A stretch of 64,000 bases of DNA, from positions 106,253 to 170,252 of the forward strand of contig PHAR01000008.1 in NCBI GenBank assembly GCA_002840405.1, given 5' to 3'. Below the pieces are notes generated by a model. The model worked only from the letters and a program-made list of their open reading frames with translations, was not told the DNA's origin and did no database searches. Positions 46,679 through 56,800 of this stretch are shown here, in pieces (position 1 is the first letter of the stretch; every line of letters starts with the position of its first letter). The position numbers were made by a program, and so were the translations under genes. This stretch comes from Deltaproteobacteria bacterium HGW-Deltaproteobacteria-8. Its GTDB lineage: Bacteria; Desulfobacterota; Desulfovibrionia; Desulfovibrionales; Desulfovibrionaceae.

Positions 46679-47242
46679 ATGAAACGGACACTCTTGCTGG
46701 CGCTCGCCGCCCTCGTCGTCCTCGCCGGATTCGCCGTGACGCAGCCCGCCCCGGCCCAGGCCGCCAAGGGCAAGACTGCGGCCCTCAAGGCCGCCGAGGC
46801 GGCCAAGCCGAAGATCACCGGCATCAAGGTGCTGGGGTTCGGCGTCTACACCTCGACCGTGGAAAAGCGCGAGAAGTCCGCCACCGTGGCCGACGGCATC
46901 AAGGACCGCGCCCGGGACTTCAAGCTCGTGCGCAAGTCCACCCTGGTGGACGCCCGCCTGGGCACCAGCATCGGCATGACCTACGTGCTGCGCGGCACGC
47001 CCAAGGGCGCGGCCGTGAACCTTGAGGTGGTGGTGAACCACCCGGCCGTGGTCAACCCCACGACCAAGGAGGCCATGACCCGCAGCAGCGCCACCTTCGA
47101 GCGCATCCTCGGCCAGCCCGAGCACTCGGTATGGAGCTTTGACGCGCCCGAGGATCTGGTGCCCGGCGAGTACGTCATCGAGCTGGTGAGCGAGGGCAAG
47201 GTGCTGGCGCACAAGGTCTTTCTGGTGAAGGTCAAGAAATAG
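46679..47242 (+). CDS. Exported protein, DUF3859-like
   Basis: 187 residues; Sec signal (MKRTLLLALAALVVLAGFAV, cut after AQA), then one beta-rich domain (VLGFGVYTSTVEKREKSATV, IGMTYVLRGTPKGAAVNLEV, WSFDAPEDLVPGEYVIELVS). The GVYTSTV start and length fit DUF3859, a family without known function; this assignment is from memory. Ribosome site AAGGAGATC. Last of the CoA-ligase cluster, 108 bp after the previous stop. Confidence 0.7.
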   Translation: MKRTLLLALAALVVLAGFAVTQPAPAQAAKGKTAALKAAEAAKPKITGIKVLGFGVYTSTVEKREKSATVADGIKDRARDFKLVRKSTLVDARLGTSIGMTYVLRGTPKGAAVNLEVVVNHPAVVNPTTKEAMTRSSATFERILGQPEHSVWSFDAPEDLVPGEYVIELVSEGKVLAHKVFLVKVKK

Positions 47243-47330
47243 CGGGCAGATCTGGACCGGCCGGGGAGGCCTGCAGCCGTTTTTTTGACGGGGACGGGCT
47301 TCAGCAGCGTCCGCGCACGTCGACCGGTTT

Positions 47331-47615
47331 TCAGCCGCGCTCGCGCACGGCCTGGCGCCAGGCGTTGTGCCGGGCGCAGCAACCCTGGCCCACAAAGAGC
47401 GGGGTCAAATCCACGCCAGCCCGGGGCCGCAGCACCAGGGCGCAGACGTAGCGCGCGCCGGTCCATTCGAGCGCCGGGCAGCGCGGGGCGTAGCCGTAGA
47501 CCGCGTGCGACACCTCGCAGGGGTTGTCCAGGCAGCACCAGCCGCAGCCCACGCAGTCGAGCTCCGGCAGGCCGGGCTCCTGGGGTGAAAAGAAATCGTC
47601 GTTGCCGTCAATCAT
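47331..47615 (-). CDS. Small cysteine-cluster protein (YkgJ-like)
   Basis: 94 residues from MIDGNDDFFSPQEPGLPELD. It contains LDCVGCGWCCLDNPCEVSHA, then CPALEW, VCALVL and GCCARH: about nine cysteines, several spaced as in YkgJ-type zinc or Fe-S cluster proteins. No enzyme motif. It converges with the exported protein upstream and diverges from the transporter. A metal-binding role is likely. Confidence 0.68.
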   Translation of the reverse strand: MIDGNDDFFSPQEPGLPELDCVGCGWCCLDNPCEVSHAVYGYAPRCPALEWTGARYVCALVLRPRAGVDLTPLFVGQGCCARHNAWRQAVRERG

Positions 47616-47861
47616 GGCCGGGAAGATAGGGCAGCGCCGGGCGGAAGGCAACCGGGAGAGACACGCCTCGCCGGAAGCCGCGCCACAGGGTTTCCGGCTT
47701 CACGGCCTGGGCTGGAGCTTGTTTGCAAGCCGCAGGTTCGGGGAACGGCCCGCCGTGCACCCCTCGGCAATCCGTAAAGCCCTTGCCTCGCTGCCCCTCT
47801 GTGCCTATCATCCCGGCACACTGGCCAGCCACTTCTTACGCCCCGGCAAGGGATCAGGCAC

Positions 47862-50027
47862 ATGGAGACAACGCGCAAGGGCTTCGGGACGTTCGGCGGA
47901 GTCTTCACGCCGTGCACGCTGACCATCCTCGGCGTCATCATGTTCCTGCGCCTGGGCGAGGTCGTCGGCCAGAGCGGGTTCGTGAACGCGCTCATCATCC
48001 TGCTGGCCGCCAAAAGCATCACGCTCTTGACCACGGCCTCGCTGGCCGCCATCTCCACCAACACCCGCATCAAGGGCGGCGGCGCGTACTTCATGATCAG
48101 CCGGAGCCTGGGCGTCGAGTTCGGCACGGCCATCGGGGTCTTCTTCTTCCTGGCCCAGGCCATTTCCGTGGCCATGTACATCATCGGCTTCACCGAGGCC
48201 TTCTTCCAAATCTTCCCCTCGGTCCCGGTGTCGTTCACGACCGTGGCCACCGCCGTCAACGTCATCTCCTTCATCTTCGTGTTCATCGGCGCGGGCTGGA
48301 CCCTCAAGCTGCAGTTCTTCATCCTCGTGGCCCTGCTGCTGTCCATCCTGTCCTTTGTCGTCGGCGCCGGGCAGATGGCCTCCATGCATACCCTCATGGA
48401 CAACGCCAGGGCTGGCTATGTCGGTGGGGACTCGTTCTTCAGCATGTTCGCGCTGTTCTTCCCGGCTGTTACCGGCATCATGGCCGGGGCAAACATGTCC
48501 GGGGACCTGCGCGACCCGGCCAAATCCATCCCCTTCGGGACCTTTGCCTCAATCCTGTTCACAGCAGTGGTCTATCTCCTGATGATCCTGCTCCTGGCCG
48601 CAGCCAATCCGAGGGCCGAGCTCATCCTCAACAACATGATCATCCGCGACAACGCTTTGTTCCCGCTGCTCATCCCGGTGGGAATCTTCTCGGCCACCCT
48701 GTCCTCGGCCCTGGGCAGCATGATGGGCGCGCCCAGGATACTCCAGTCCATCGCCAAGGACGACGTGTGCTCCTGGCTCAAGCCCTTCGCGCGGGTCTCC
48801 GGGGGCGAGCCCAGGCCCGCCACGGTCATGACCTTCCTCATCGCCCAGGGAGCCATCCTGGCGGGCAACCTGAACACCATCGCCCCGGTGATCACCATGT
48901 TCTTCATGATCACCTACGGGACGCTCAACCTGGCCTGCTTCTACGAGGTCTATTCGCGCAACCCGAGCTTCAGGCCGAGCTTTCGCCTGCACAGCTGGGC
49001 GACAGCCCTGGCGGGCAGCCTGAGCTGCCTGGCCGTGATGTTCCTCATCAACCCGCTCTGGGCCGGCGTCTCCATCTGCGGCATGGCCCTGGTCTACTGG
49101 ACCGTCAGCCGGACCGAGATCGTCGCCCGCTGGGGCGACGTGACCAGCGGCATGGCCCTGGAGCGCGTGCGCTCCTCCCTGCTGGCTCTTCAAGATGAGC
49201 GCTACCACCCCAAGAACTGGCGGCCCATCATTCTGGCCCTGTCTACGACCTCGTGGACCAGAACCAACCTGGCCCAGTACGCCTATTGGCTCGCGGCGGG
49301 CCGGGGCATCCTGACCCTTGGCCAGGTCCTGCACGGAGAGATCGAGAGCAAGATGGACGTCAAGGCCAGATCCGAGCGCATGCTGCGCAAGTATATCGCC
49401 GAGGAGGAGCTGGAGGCCTTCCCGGTGGTCGTCGTGGAGGAGGGGCTGGAAGAGGGGCTGAAGGCCCTTCTGCAATGCCACGGCATCGGCGGCATCAAGC
49501 CGAACACCCTGGTCATTGGCCTGGGCGAGGCTGTGGCCAGCCCGGAAGACTTCTTCATGACCATCTCCCACGCCCTGTTCTTCGAGAAGAACGTGGTCTG
49601 CGTGCGCCAGAACGAGAGCCTCGCCCGCTGGAGCGCCCCCGGCAGCGACATCACCATCATCTGGGGGGGGATGGACGACGGGGTGCTGATGCTCCTGTTC
49701 GCGCACCTCATCAAGCTGAACAAGGAATGGAGAAGCCACGAAATCTCGGTTTTGTGCAAGGTTCCGCCGCAGACCGACAGGGGCAACCTGCACGAAAAGA
49801 TGCAGGGCATCCTCAACCTGGCGCGCGTGAGCGCCCGGGTGGTCATCGTGGACGACTCCGAAGACGCGCTGGGGTGCTGCGCCGGGCACTCGGGGCTGAC
49901 CATCCTTCCCATGCCCAGGCCCGCAGGCAAGCCAGTGGAGTACATTCAAGCCCTGTCGGAGCAGGTCGAGGGACTGGGGGATGTCCTCCTCATCGCCTCG
50001 GCAGGTGATGTGACCATGGATTCCTAG
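47862..50027 (+). CDS. SLC12-like cation-chloride cotransporter / APC-family permease
   Basis: 721 residues. Twelve membrane helices fill the first 450 (FGGVFTPCTLTILGVIMFLR, then IKGGGAYFMISRSLGVEFGT, the loop after TM2 typical of SLC12). The large cytosolic C-terminal domain (about 470-721) resembles that of SLC12 cotransporters (YRPI-type NWRPIILALS, then a USP-like fold with LARVSARVVIVDDSED). Bacterial members of this group move amino acids or cations with chloride; substrate here is not predictable. Stands alone. Confidence 0.85.
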   Translation: METTRKGFGTFGGVFTPCTLTILGVIMFLRLGEVVGQSGFVNALIILLAAKSITLLTTASLAAISTNTRIKGGGAYFMISRSLGVEFGTAIGVFFFLAQAISVAMYIIGFTEAFFQIFPSVPVSFTTVATAVNVISFIFVFIGAGWTLKLQFFILVALLLSILSFVVGAGQMASMHTLMDNARAGYVGGDSFFSMFALFFPAVTGIMAGANMSGDLRDPAKSIPFGTFASILFTAVVYLLMILLLAAANPRAELILNNMIIRDNALFPLLIPVGIFSATLSSALGSMMGAPRILQSIAKDDVCSWLKPFARVSGGEPRPATVMTFLIAQGAILAGNLNTIAPVITMFFMITYGTLNLACFYEVYSRNPSFRPSFRLHSWATALAGSLSCLAVMFLINPLWAGVSICGMALVYWTVSRTEIVARWGDVTSGMALERVRSSLLALQDERYHPKNWRPIILALSTTSWTRTNLAQYAYWLAAGRGILTLGQVLHGEIESKMDVKARSERMLRKYIAEEELEAFPVVVVEEGLEEGLKALLQCHGIGGIKPNTLVIGLGEAVASPEDFFMTISHALFFEKNVVCVRQNESLARWSAPGSDITIIWGGMDDGVLMLLFAHLIKLNKEWRSHEISVLCKVPPQTDRGNLHEKMQGILNLARVSARVVIVDDSEDALGCCAGHSGLTILPMPRPAGKPVEYIQALSEQVEGLGDVLLIASAGDVTMDS

Positions 50028-50037
50028 CTGTTTCCGG

Positions 50038-50553
50038 CTACTGCTTGCCCGGCAGGAAGGTCACCCGCAGAAACGCCGGGTCGAAAAAGCGCAGGGGGTT
50101 CTCCACGGTCCTGTCCGGCAGCAGGTGGTACCAGCGGTAGCCGAGCTTGCGAAAGTGCGCCTGCGCCCGCGCCTGGTGCCCTGTCTCCGTGGCGGCGGCC
50201 AGGGCCGCGTCGCGCTGGCAACGCGAGGCGGCCACAGGCACGAGCAGGCGCGGGTGGAAGCCCCAGCGCGACATCATGCGCTTGAGCCGCCGGTACTCGC
50301 GGTAGCGGCAATACCCGTCGGCCAGGCACAAGAGCCCCAGACCGAGCCAGCCCGTGGCGGGCAGCGCCAGGCACAACCCGGCCGCCAGCGCACCCTGGGC
50401 CAGCAGTTCCACGCCAAAGTGGGCCAGGCCAGCGCCCAGCACCACCGAAAACGAGCCCGTGGCGTGGGGCAGAGGCGCGATGCAGAACAGGTAGCGGCGC
50501 GCCGCGCCAGCCAGGGTTCTGAGGCGGCCAGGGAGTGGGGTCGGGGAGTGCAT
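50038..50553 (-). CDS. 171-residue membrane protein, unknown
   Basis: From MHSPTPLPGRLRTLAGAARR with GGCAGGG upstream. Two or three hydrophobic segments (GSFSVVLGAGLAHFGVELLA, LALPATGWLGLGLLCLADGY) are followed by a basic soluble tail (RYREYRRLKRMMSRWGFHPR) and a compact end (HFRKLGYRWYHLLPDRTVEN). No family recognised. Longer in-frame extensions upstream are low-complexity and rejected. It converges with the transporter, 10 nt between stops. Confidence 0.65.
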   Translation of the reverse strand: MHSPTPLPGRLRTLAGAARRYLFCIAPLPHATGSFSVVLGAGLAHFGVELLAQGALAAGLCLALPATGWLGLGLLCLADGYCRYREYRRLKRMMSRWGFHPRLLVPVAASRCQRDAALAAATETGHQARAQAHFRKLGYRWYHLLPDRTVENPLRFFDPAFLRVTFLPGKQ

Positions 50554-50889
50554 GACCCTGCCATACCCGACCCCGCCGGGCAGGACAAGCAACGGCGGGC
50601 CATGGTCCGGGGAGGCCAACGCCGCCCGGGCCTCGCCGCCGCGCCTCCGGCCCAGGGCGGTCCTTTTCTGGCTTGTTTCTGTCGTTGACGCCTGTCCTCT
50701 CCAGGGGTAAAAAGATATCGGCGGACTCCGCCCGCACTGCCAACGCCGAGGCGTCCCATCGCCGCAGACCCGGCCAGCGCCTGTCCGCGCGCCCACAGGC
50801 CTGCTCCCCCGGCAAGGCCAGGCAGGACCGGGCGGGCAGGCAGCCTTGGATTTCTCACGGTGATGGGCTAAACTGCCGCAGAGGTGGCG

Positions 50890-51876
50890 ATGACTCCAGA
50901 CAAGAGCAAGACTCCCTGCCAGGGGCTGGAGAAGGTTCAGGAGATCCTGGAGCGCTTCGGCGTGGCCGGCGATGCCGACTGGCTGGCCGTGGTGCTCTTC
51001 GCGCGCAACCTCGTGGCCGAGATGGACCTGTTCACCGAAAGCCAGAAGGCCGCCATCCAGGCCAGCCTCTTTGAGCAGATGGCCGTGAAGCCTCTGGACA
51101 GGCGGCGCTTCCAGCGCGTCGTCCACTCCATCCAGGGCTTCCTGCTGGACAATTCCAGGGTAGCCGACCTGCGCGACCAGCTCACGGCCGAACGCAACAG
51201 CTCCCGCACCCTGTACGCCGAGATGAGCAGTGTGGTGCGGGAGATCCAGGCCAGCAGCCAGACCCGCCAGACCAACCTCCAGCGCATGGGCCAGGATACC
51301 GAGGAGCTCATCAACTCCGTGGACAGCAAGACGGAGGTGGTGCGCCGCTTTCGCGGCATGGTCACCGAGATGGTGGCCCAGGCCAGAGAGGAGGCGCGCT
51401 CCTGGGAGGAGCGCGCCAGGCAGATGGAGCACACGGCCAATTTCGACCCGCTGCTCTCCGAGCTTTACAGCCGCCGTGCCCTGGACGCCCAACTGGGCGT
51501 GGCCATGGAGCGCGCCACGCAGAACAACAGTCCGCTGTCGCTGATGTTCATCGATGTGGACCTTTTCAAGACCGTCAACGACACTTACGGCCACATCGTG
51601 GGCGACGGGGTGCTGCGCGTGCTGGCGGCCGTCGTCTCGGCCCACTCCATGCGCTTCAAGGGCTACGCCGCCCGCTTCGGCGGGGAGGAACTGGTGGTGC
51701 TCTGCGAGAACATGGACGAGGCCACCACCATGCTCCAGGCCGAGGCCATCCGTCTGGATGTGGGCAACTGCCCTTACCGGCCCCAGGTCATCGGCCCGGA
51801 GTCGGACGAGGCCATCTGCGTCACCGTGAGCATTGGCGTGGCCCAGAGTACACTTCCGATCGTCCGCAAGACCTGA
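50890..51876 (+). CDS. Diguanylate cyclase (GGDEF)
   Basis: 328 residues from ATG 50890 (AGAGG upstream; GTG at 50884 is an alternative). No membrane helix or signal. The first 170 residues are helical, with a coiled coil before the catalytic domain. The GGDEF domain has the active site ARFGGEELVVLCENM and the metal site FIDVDLFKTVNDTYGH, so cyclase activity is expected. The sequence just before it shows no obvious inhibitory RxxD. Cytosolic; input unknown. Confidence 0.93.
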   Translation: MTPDKSKTPCQGLEKVQEILERFGVAGDADWLAVVLFARNLVAEMDLFTESQKAAIQASLFEQMAVKPLDRRRFQRVVHSIQGFLLDNSRVADLRDQLTAERNSSRTLYAEMSSVVREIQASSQTRQTNLQRMGQDTEELINSVDSKTEVVRRFRGMVTEMVAQAREEARSWEERARQMEHTANFDPLLSELYSRRALDAQLGVAMERATQNNSPLSLMFIDVDLFKTVNDTYGHIVGDGVLRVLAAVVSAHSMRFKGYAARFGGEELVVLCENMDEATTMLQAEAIRLDVGNCPYRPQVIGPESDEAICVTVSIGVAQSTLPIVRKT

Positions 51877-51946
51877 ACAACAGCCCTGAAGACAGGGCCA
51901 AAAGCACCCCCACCCAGCACGGGCGGGTCAACGCAAAGGATTCTTC

Positions 51947-53737
51947 ATGCCCAAAGTCCAATCCATCCAGATGCGTGTGTTGCTGTGGGGCTGGGGCGTC
52001 CTCATCGTCGGCCTGGCCCTGGCCTTCTGGCGCTACAGCGCCACTCTGGATGAAGAGACCGCCCGCGACTTCGAACGCGAGACCCTGACCCGCCTGGAAA
52101 CCGTGCAATGGCTCCTGGACAGGGGCAGCCCCTTCAAGGAACCGCGCGACCGGCAGGACTTCCTGCACGCCCTGGCCGGCAACATGGGCATGCGCATCAG
52201 TCTCATCCAAGGCGGAAAGATCCTGGCCGACTCCTCCAGGCCCTTCGACGATCTTGCCAGAATGGATGACCACTCCACCCGGCCCGAGGTGCTGGCCGCC
52301 CAGGGCGGCGATCTGGGCCAGGCCACCCGCCACAGCACCACGCTGGACCGCGACATGATCTACATGGCGCGCAAGCTCCCAGGGCACGAGGGCGAGGACG
52401 CCACCGTGCTGCGCCTGGCCGCGCCCGTCTCCCAGGTGCGCATGCACATGCAGCGCATGCGCTGGGCGCTCCTGGCCGCCGTGATCCCCCTGCTCCTGGG
52501 CTCCGGCCTGCTGCTCTACCTGCTCTCGCGCACACTCACCGCAGGCATCGCCCAGTTCACCGAGGCCACCCAGGCCATCGGCGAGGGCGACTACCGGCGC
52601 CGGATCATCTTCTACCCGGCGGCGGAATTCCAGCCCCTGGCCGAGGCCATCAACCGCATGGCCAAGAAGATCAAGAAGAACGTGAAGGTCATCGAGAACC
52701 AGCGCGGCGAGCTCTGGGCCATGTTCGAGGGCATGACCGAAGGCGTCATGGTGCTCGACACCGCAGGCCGCATCCTGCACGTGAACCCGGCGCTGTCGGC
52801 CATCTTCCCCCGCGCCCACGAGTTCCTCGGCCGCGCCCCGCTGGAGGCCACCATGAGCCTGGAGATCCAGAACCTCGTGGACACCCTTATGGCCGGGGAG
52901 ACCACCGAGCCCGTCAGCAGACAGATCGAGCTCAAGGACCGCCACTGCGCGGAGATGACCGTGGTGCCCTTCCGCGACCACAAGTTCCGCCCCAGGGTCA
53001 TCCTCATCTTCCACGACACCAGCGAGCAGAAACGCGTGGAGCGCGTGCTGCGCGACTTCGTGGCCAACGCCTCGCACCAGCTGCGCACGCCGCTCACCAG
53101 CATCCGGGGCTATGCCGAGACCCTGCTCGACGCGCCTCCGACGGACGATGCCAAGCGCCGCGAGTTCCTCGACATCATCCGCTCCAACGCCGTGCACATG
53201 ACCAAGGTCATCTCCGGCATGTTCGCCCTGGCCAAGAGCGAACGCGGCGGCAAGCGCCCCAAGGACCTGAACGCCGACGTGCCGCAGGCCCTGGAGCACG
53301 CGCTGAGGAACTCCAGCTTCGCCGCCCAGGAGAAGTCCATCACCCTGGCCGTGGAGGAGCTGCCCCCAGGCCTGCCCCACGTGGCCGCAGACCCCGACGG
53401 CCTGCTCCAGATCGCGGACAACCTGCTGGACAACGCCATCAAGTACTCCCCACAGGGGACCACCATAAGCGTCAGCGCCTCAAGCGACGGCCAGACCGTG
53501 ACCCTGCGCTTTCAGGACCAGGGTCCGGGCATCGGCGAGGAGGACCAGAAGCGCGTGTTCGAACGCTTCTTCCGCGCCGACAACAACGACGTCGACGGGG
53601 CGGGCAGCGCGGGCCTGGGCCTGGCCATCTGCCGCCACATCGCCCGCAACTACGGCGGCGAGGTCTGGGTGGACTCCCCCGCAAACCAGGACACGGGCAT
53701 CGGCAGCGTGTTCAGCGTGCGCCTTCCCGCAGCCTGA
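51947..53737 (+). CDS. PhoR-like membrane sensor histidine kinase
   Basis: 596 residues. Membrane helix (MRVLLWGWGVLIVGLALAFW), periplasmic sensor (28-165), second helix (WALLAAVIPLLLGSGLLLYL), HAMP (with FTEATQAIGEGDYRRRI), PAS (about 245-345), HisKA with H377 in NASHQLRTPLTS and an HATPase (DNLLDNAIKYSP, GPGIGEEDQKRVFERF, AGLGLAICRHIA). Order and motifs resemble PhoR, but no phoB or phosphate genes are adjacent, so the signal is open. Monocistronic by position, 70 bp after the cyclase. Confidence 0.9.
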   Translation: MPKVQSIQMRVLLWGWGVLIVGLALAFWRYSATLDEETARDFERETLTRLETVQWLLDRGSPFKEPRDRQDFLHALAGNMGMRISLIQGGKILADSSRPFDDLARMDDHSTRPEVLAAQGGDLGQATRHSTTLDRDMIYMARKLPGHEGEDATVLRLAAPVSQVRMHMQRMRWALLAAVIPLLLGSGLLLYLLSRTLTAGIAQFTEATQAIGEGDYRRRIIFYPAAEFQPLAEAINRMAKKIKKNVKVIENQRGELWAMFEGMTEGVMVLDTAGRILHVNPALSAIFPRAHEFLGRAPLEATMSLEIQNLVDTLMAGETTEPVSRQIELKDRHCAEMTVVPFRDHKFRPRVILIFHDTSEQKRVERVLRDFVANASHQLRTPLTSIRGYAETLLDAPPTDDAKRREFLDIIRSNAVHMTKVISGMFALAKSERGGKRPKDLNADVPQALEHALRNSSFAAQEKSITLAVEELPPGLPHVAADPDGLLQIADNLLDNAIKYSPQGTTISVSASSDGQTVTLRFQDQGPGIGEEDQKRVFERFFRADNNDVDGAGSAGLGLAICRHIARNYGGEVWVDSPANQDTGIGSVFSVRLPAA

Positions 53738-53877
53738 GAAGCCTGCGGGCTAGGCCTTGCAGAGACGACGCTCTCGGCGAGTGGTCAAACACGGGGCTGC
53801 GTGCCAGAGGAAAGGGGGCCTGTGGCTGCATCCACCCTTGGAAGGCGGCGCAGGCCTCAGAGTCCAAGTGAGTGCTG

Positions 53878-56800
53878 ATGGCCAGAACGGAAACAACCTG
53901 CCGGGTGCCCGGCATGCTCCGGCCCCCCCTTTGGTGCGCCCTTCTGGCCGCAGTTCTGATCCTGTGCCCCGCCGCCAGCCAGGCCAGGCCCGCGCAGCAC
54001 GTCCTGGTCCTGCACTCCTACCACCAGGGCTACCAGTGGACGGACAGCATCCAGTCCGGCCTTTCCGAGACCCTGGGCCGCCGGGCTCCGGAAGCCACAA
54101 TCCATGTGGAATACATGGACACCAAGCGCCGGCCGCCGGAGAAGCTCTTCGACCTGCTGGCGGACTACTACGCCAAGAAATACGCCGGAATCAGGCCTGA
54201 CGTCATCCTGGCCAGCGACGACAACGCCCTGGATTTCCTGCTCAGCCACCGCGACCGCCTGTTCCTCGGCTCGCCCGTGGTCTTCTGCGGCATCAACGAC
54301 TACCGGCAGGACCGCCTGGGCGGCGCGCGCGGCTACACCGGCGTGTCCGAGCGCGCGGACATAGCCGGGACCATCGAGGCAGCCCTCAAGCTCATGCCCT
54401 CCATGCGGCGGCTGGTCATCATCACCGACGCCACCGAGACCGGCCGCTACAACCGCAAGAACGCCCTGGAGGCGGCGCGGCCCTTCCTGGGCCGGCTGGA
54501 AGTGCAGGAGCTGGCGGGCTTGCGCTTCGGCGAGGTGGCTGCTGCCCTTTCCTCCCTGTCCCCGGACGCGGCCATCCTGCATCTGGGCCTGTTCCGCGAC
54601 CCGGACGGCCGCGCCATGACCGTGGGCGAGTTCATGGACTTCACGCGCAAGGCCACGCCCCAGCCCATCTTCGGCGTCTGGGACTTCATGGTCGGGCACC
54701 ATCTGGTGGGCGGTGTGCTGACCAGCGGGCAGCACCAGGGCAAGGCCATGGCCGAGTTGGCGGCGCGCGTCCTTTCCGGCGAGCGCGCGGACGACATCCC
54801 CGTGATCAGGCAGAGCCCCAACGCCGCCATGTTCGACTACCGCGAGATGCGGCGCCTGGGCTTCTCCCTGAGCAACCTGCCGCAGGGCAGCATCGTCCTG
54901 AACCGGACCGAGGGGCTGTGGGAGCGCTACGGGGTCTGGCTGACGCTGGCCGGATCCGTGTTCACCATCATGGCCACGGCCATCGGGCTCCTGTGGGTCA
55001 ACATCCTGCGCCGGCGCGCGGCCGAAGCCCAGCGCATGGTCTCGGACCGCCGCTACCGGGAGTTCGTGGAGACCTTGAGCATCGGCGTGGTGGAGCTGGA
55101 CATGGCCGGACGCATCGTCTTCGCCAACCCCGGCAGCTACGCCATCAGCGGCGCTCCTCCGGGCAGCCTGCCGGGCAAAAGCATCCTCGACCTGGCCACG
55201 TCGGACGAGGCGCGGGCGGCCATCGAAGCCTTCCTGGCCGCAGCCAATAGTGGCCCGCAGCTGCCGGGCTCGTCCCTGGTACGGCTGGACCGCCTGGACG
55301 GCGGCACAGCCGACCTCAAGGTGGACTGGCTCTGCCTGTTTGATGCCGAGGGCCGCGCCACGGGCCTGCTGGCCGCAGCCACGGACCTGACCGAACTGCG
55401 GCAGTCCGAACGCGAACGCGAGGCCCAGCACCGCTTCACCACCGCCCTCATGAACGCCAACCCCACGCCCATCTATGCCAAGAACAGGGAGGGCCGCTTC
55501 GTCCGCGTGAATCGCGCCTGCTGCGAGTTCCATGGGCGCACGGAGTCGGAGATCCTGGGGCGGCGCCTGAGGGACCTCGAAGACTCAGAGATCGTCGCGC
55601 GCATCGCGGACCTGGACGCCCTGCTTTACGCCCACCAGGGCCAGCAGATCTTCGAGGCCCCGGCCATGGACGGCAAGGGCCGCCAGCGCGAGATGCTCTT
55701 CGTGCGCTCGCTCTTCTACGACGCCCAGGGCCAGCCCGAGGGCATCGTGGGCACCATGACCGACATCACCGCGCGCAAGCGGACCGAGGCTGACCTGCGA
55801 GAGAGCCGCGAGAAGTTCCGCGTCATGTTTGAAAGCGTGCCCCTGGCCCTGGTGGTAACCGACACCACGGGCCGGTTCCTGGAGATCAACCGCGCGGCCG
55901 AGGAGCTCTTCGGAAGCCCGCGCGAACGGCTGCTCGGCGTGCCGCCCCAGGAACGCGAGTTCGTCGTGCAGAGCCTGGACGGCGTCGCCCTCAAACTGCA
56001 GGAATATCCCAGCGTGCGCTCGATCCGGTCACAGCAGGTGGTCGTCAGCGAGAACCAAATCCTCCGCGCCGACCAGACCGTGCGCATCACCGCCATCACA
56101 GCTGCTCCGCTGCCCCTGCCGGGATTCGGGGCCATGCTGGCGCTCACGGACATCACCGAGCGCAAACGCCTGGAGCAGATCATCCAGAGCCGCCTCACTG
56201 CGGTCACCAGCCCGCCGGGGGAGACTCCGCCGGACCTCTCCTTCACCGACCTCTTCGACCTGGAGGACATCCAGGCCGTGCAGGACGCCTTTGCCCAGGC
56301 CGTGGGCGTGGCCTCGGTCATCACAACGCCCGAGGGCGTGACCCTGACCCGGCCGAGCAACCCCAGCAGCCTGTGCCAGCTCATCCAGAACTCCCTGGGC
56401 GGGCAAAAGGCCTGCGCGGACTCCACCAACGCCCTCATCGGCCCCGGATCCACGCCCGGACCGCATATCTGCCCTTCCAGCGGCCTGTTCACCGGCGTGG
56501 CGCCCATCCGAGAGGGAGGCCGCCTGGGAGGCCGCGAAGGCGACCCCGAGGGCGAACGCATCCTGGCCTACTGGTTCATCTGCCAGGTGCGCCCGGCCAA
56601 TGCCGACCTGGACGGACTCGCGGCAGGCGCCGCGGCCCTGGGCCTGGACCCCGCAGAGTACCGCAAGAGCCTGGAGGCCGTGCCGGTCATGGACCGCAGG
56701 CGCTTCGAAGAGGTGAGCACCGCGCTGAACCGCATGGCCGAGCAGTTCTCCGAGCTGGCGCTCAAGAACATGCAGCAGGCGCGCTACATCGGCGAGCGGG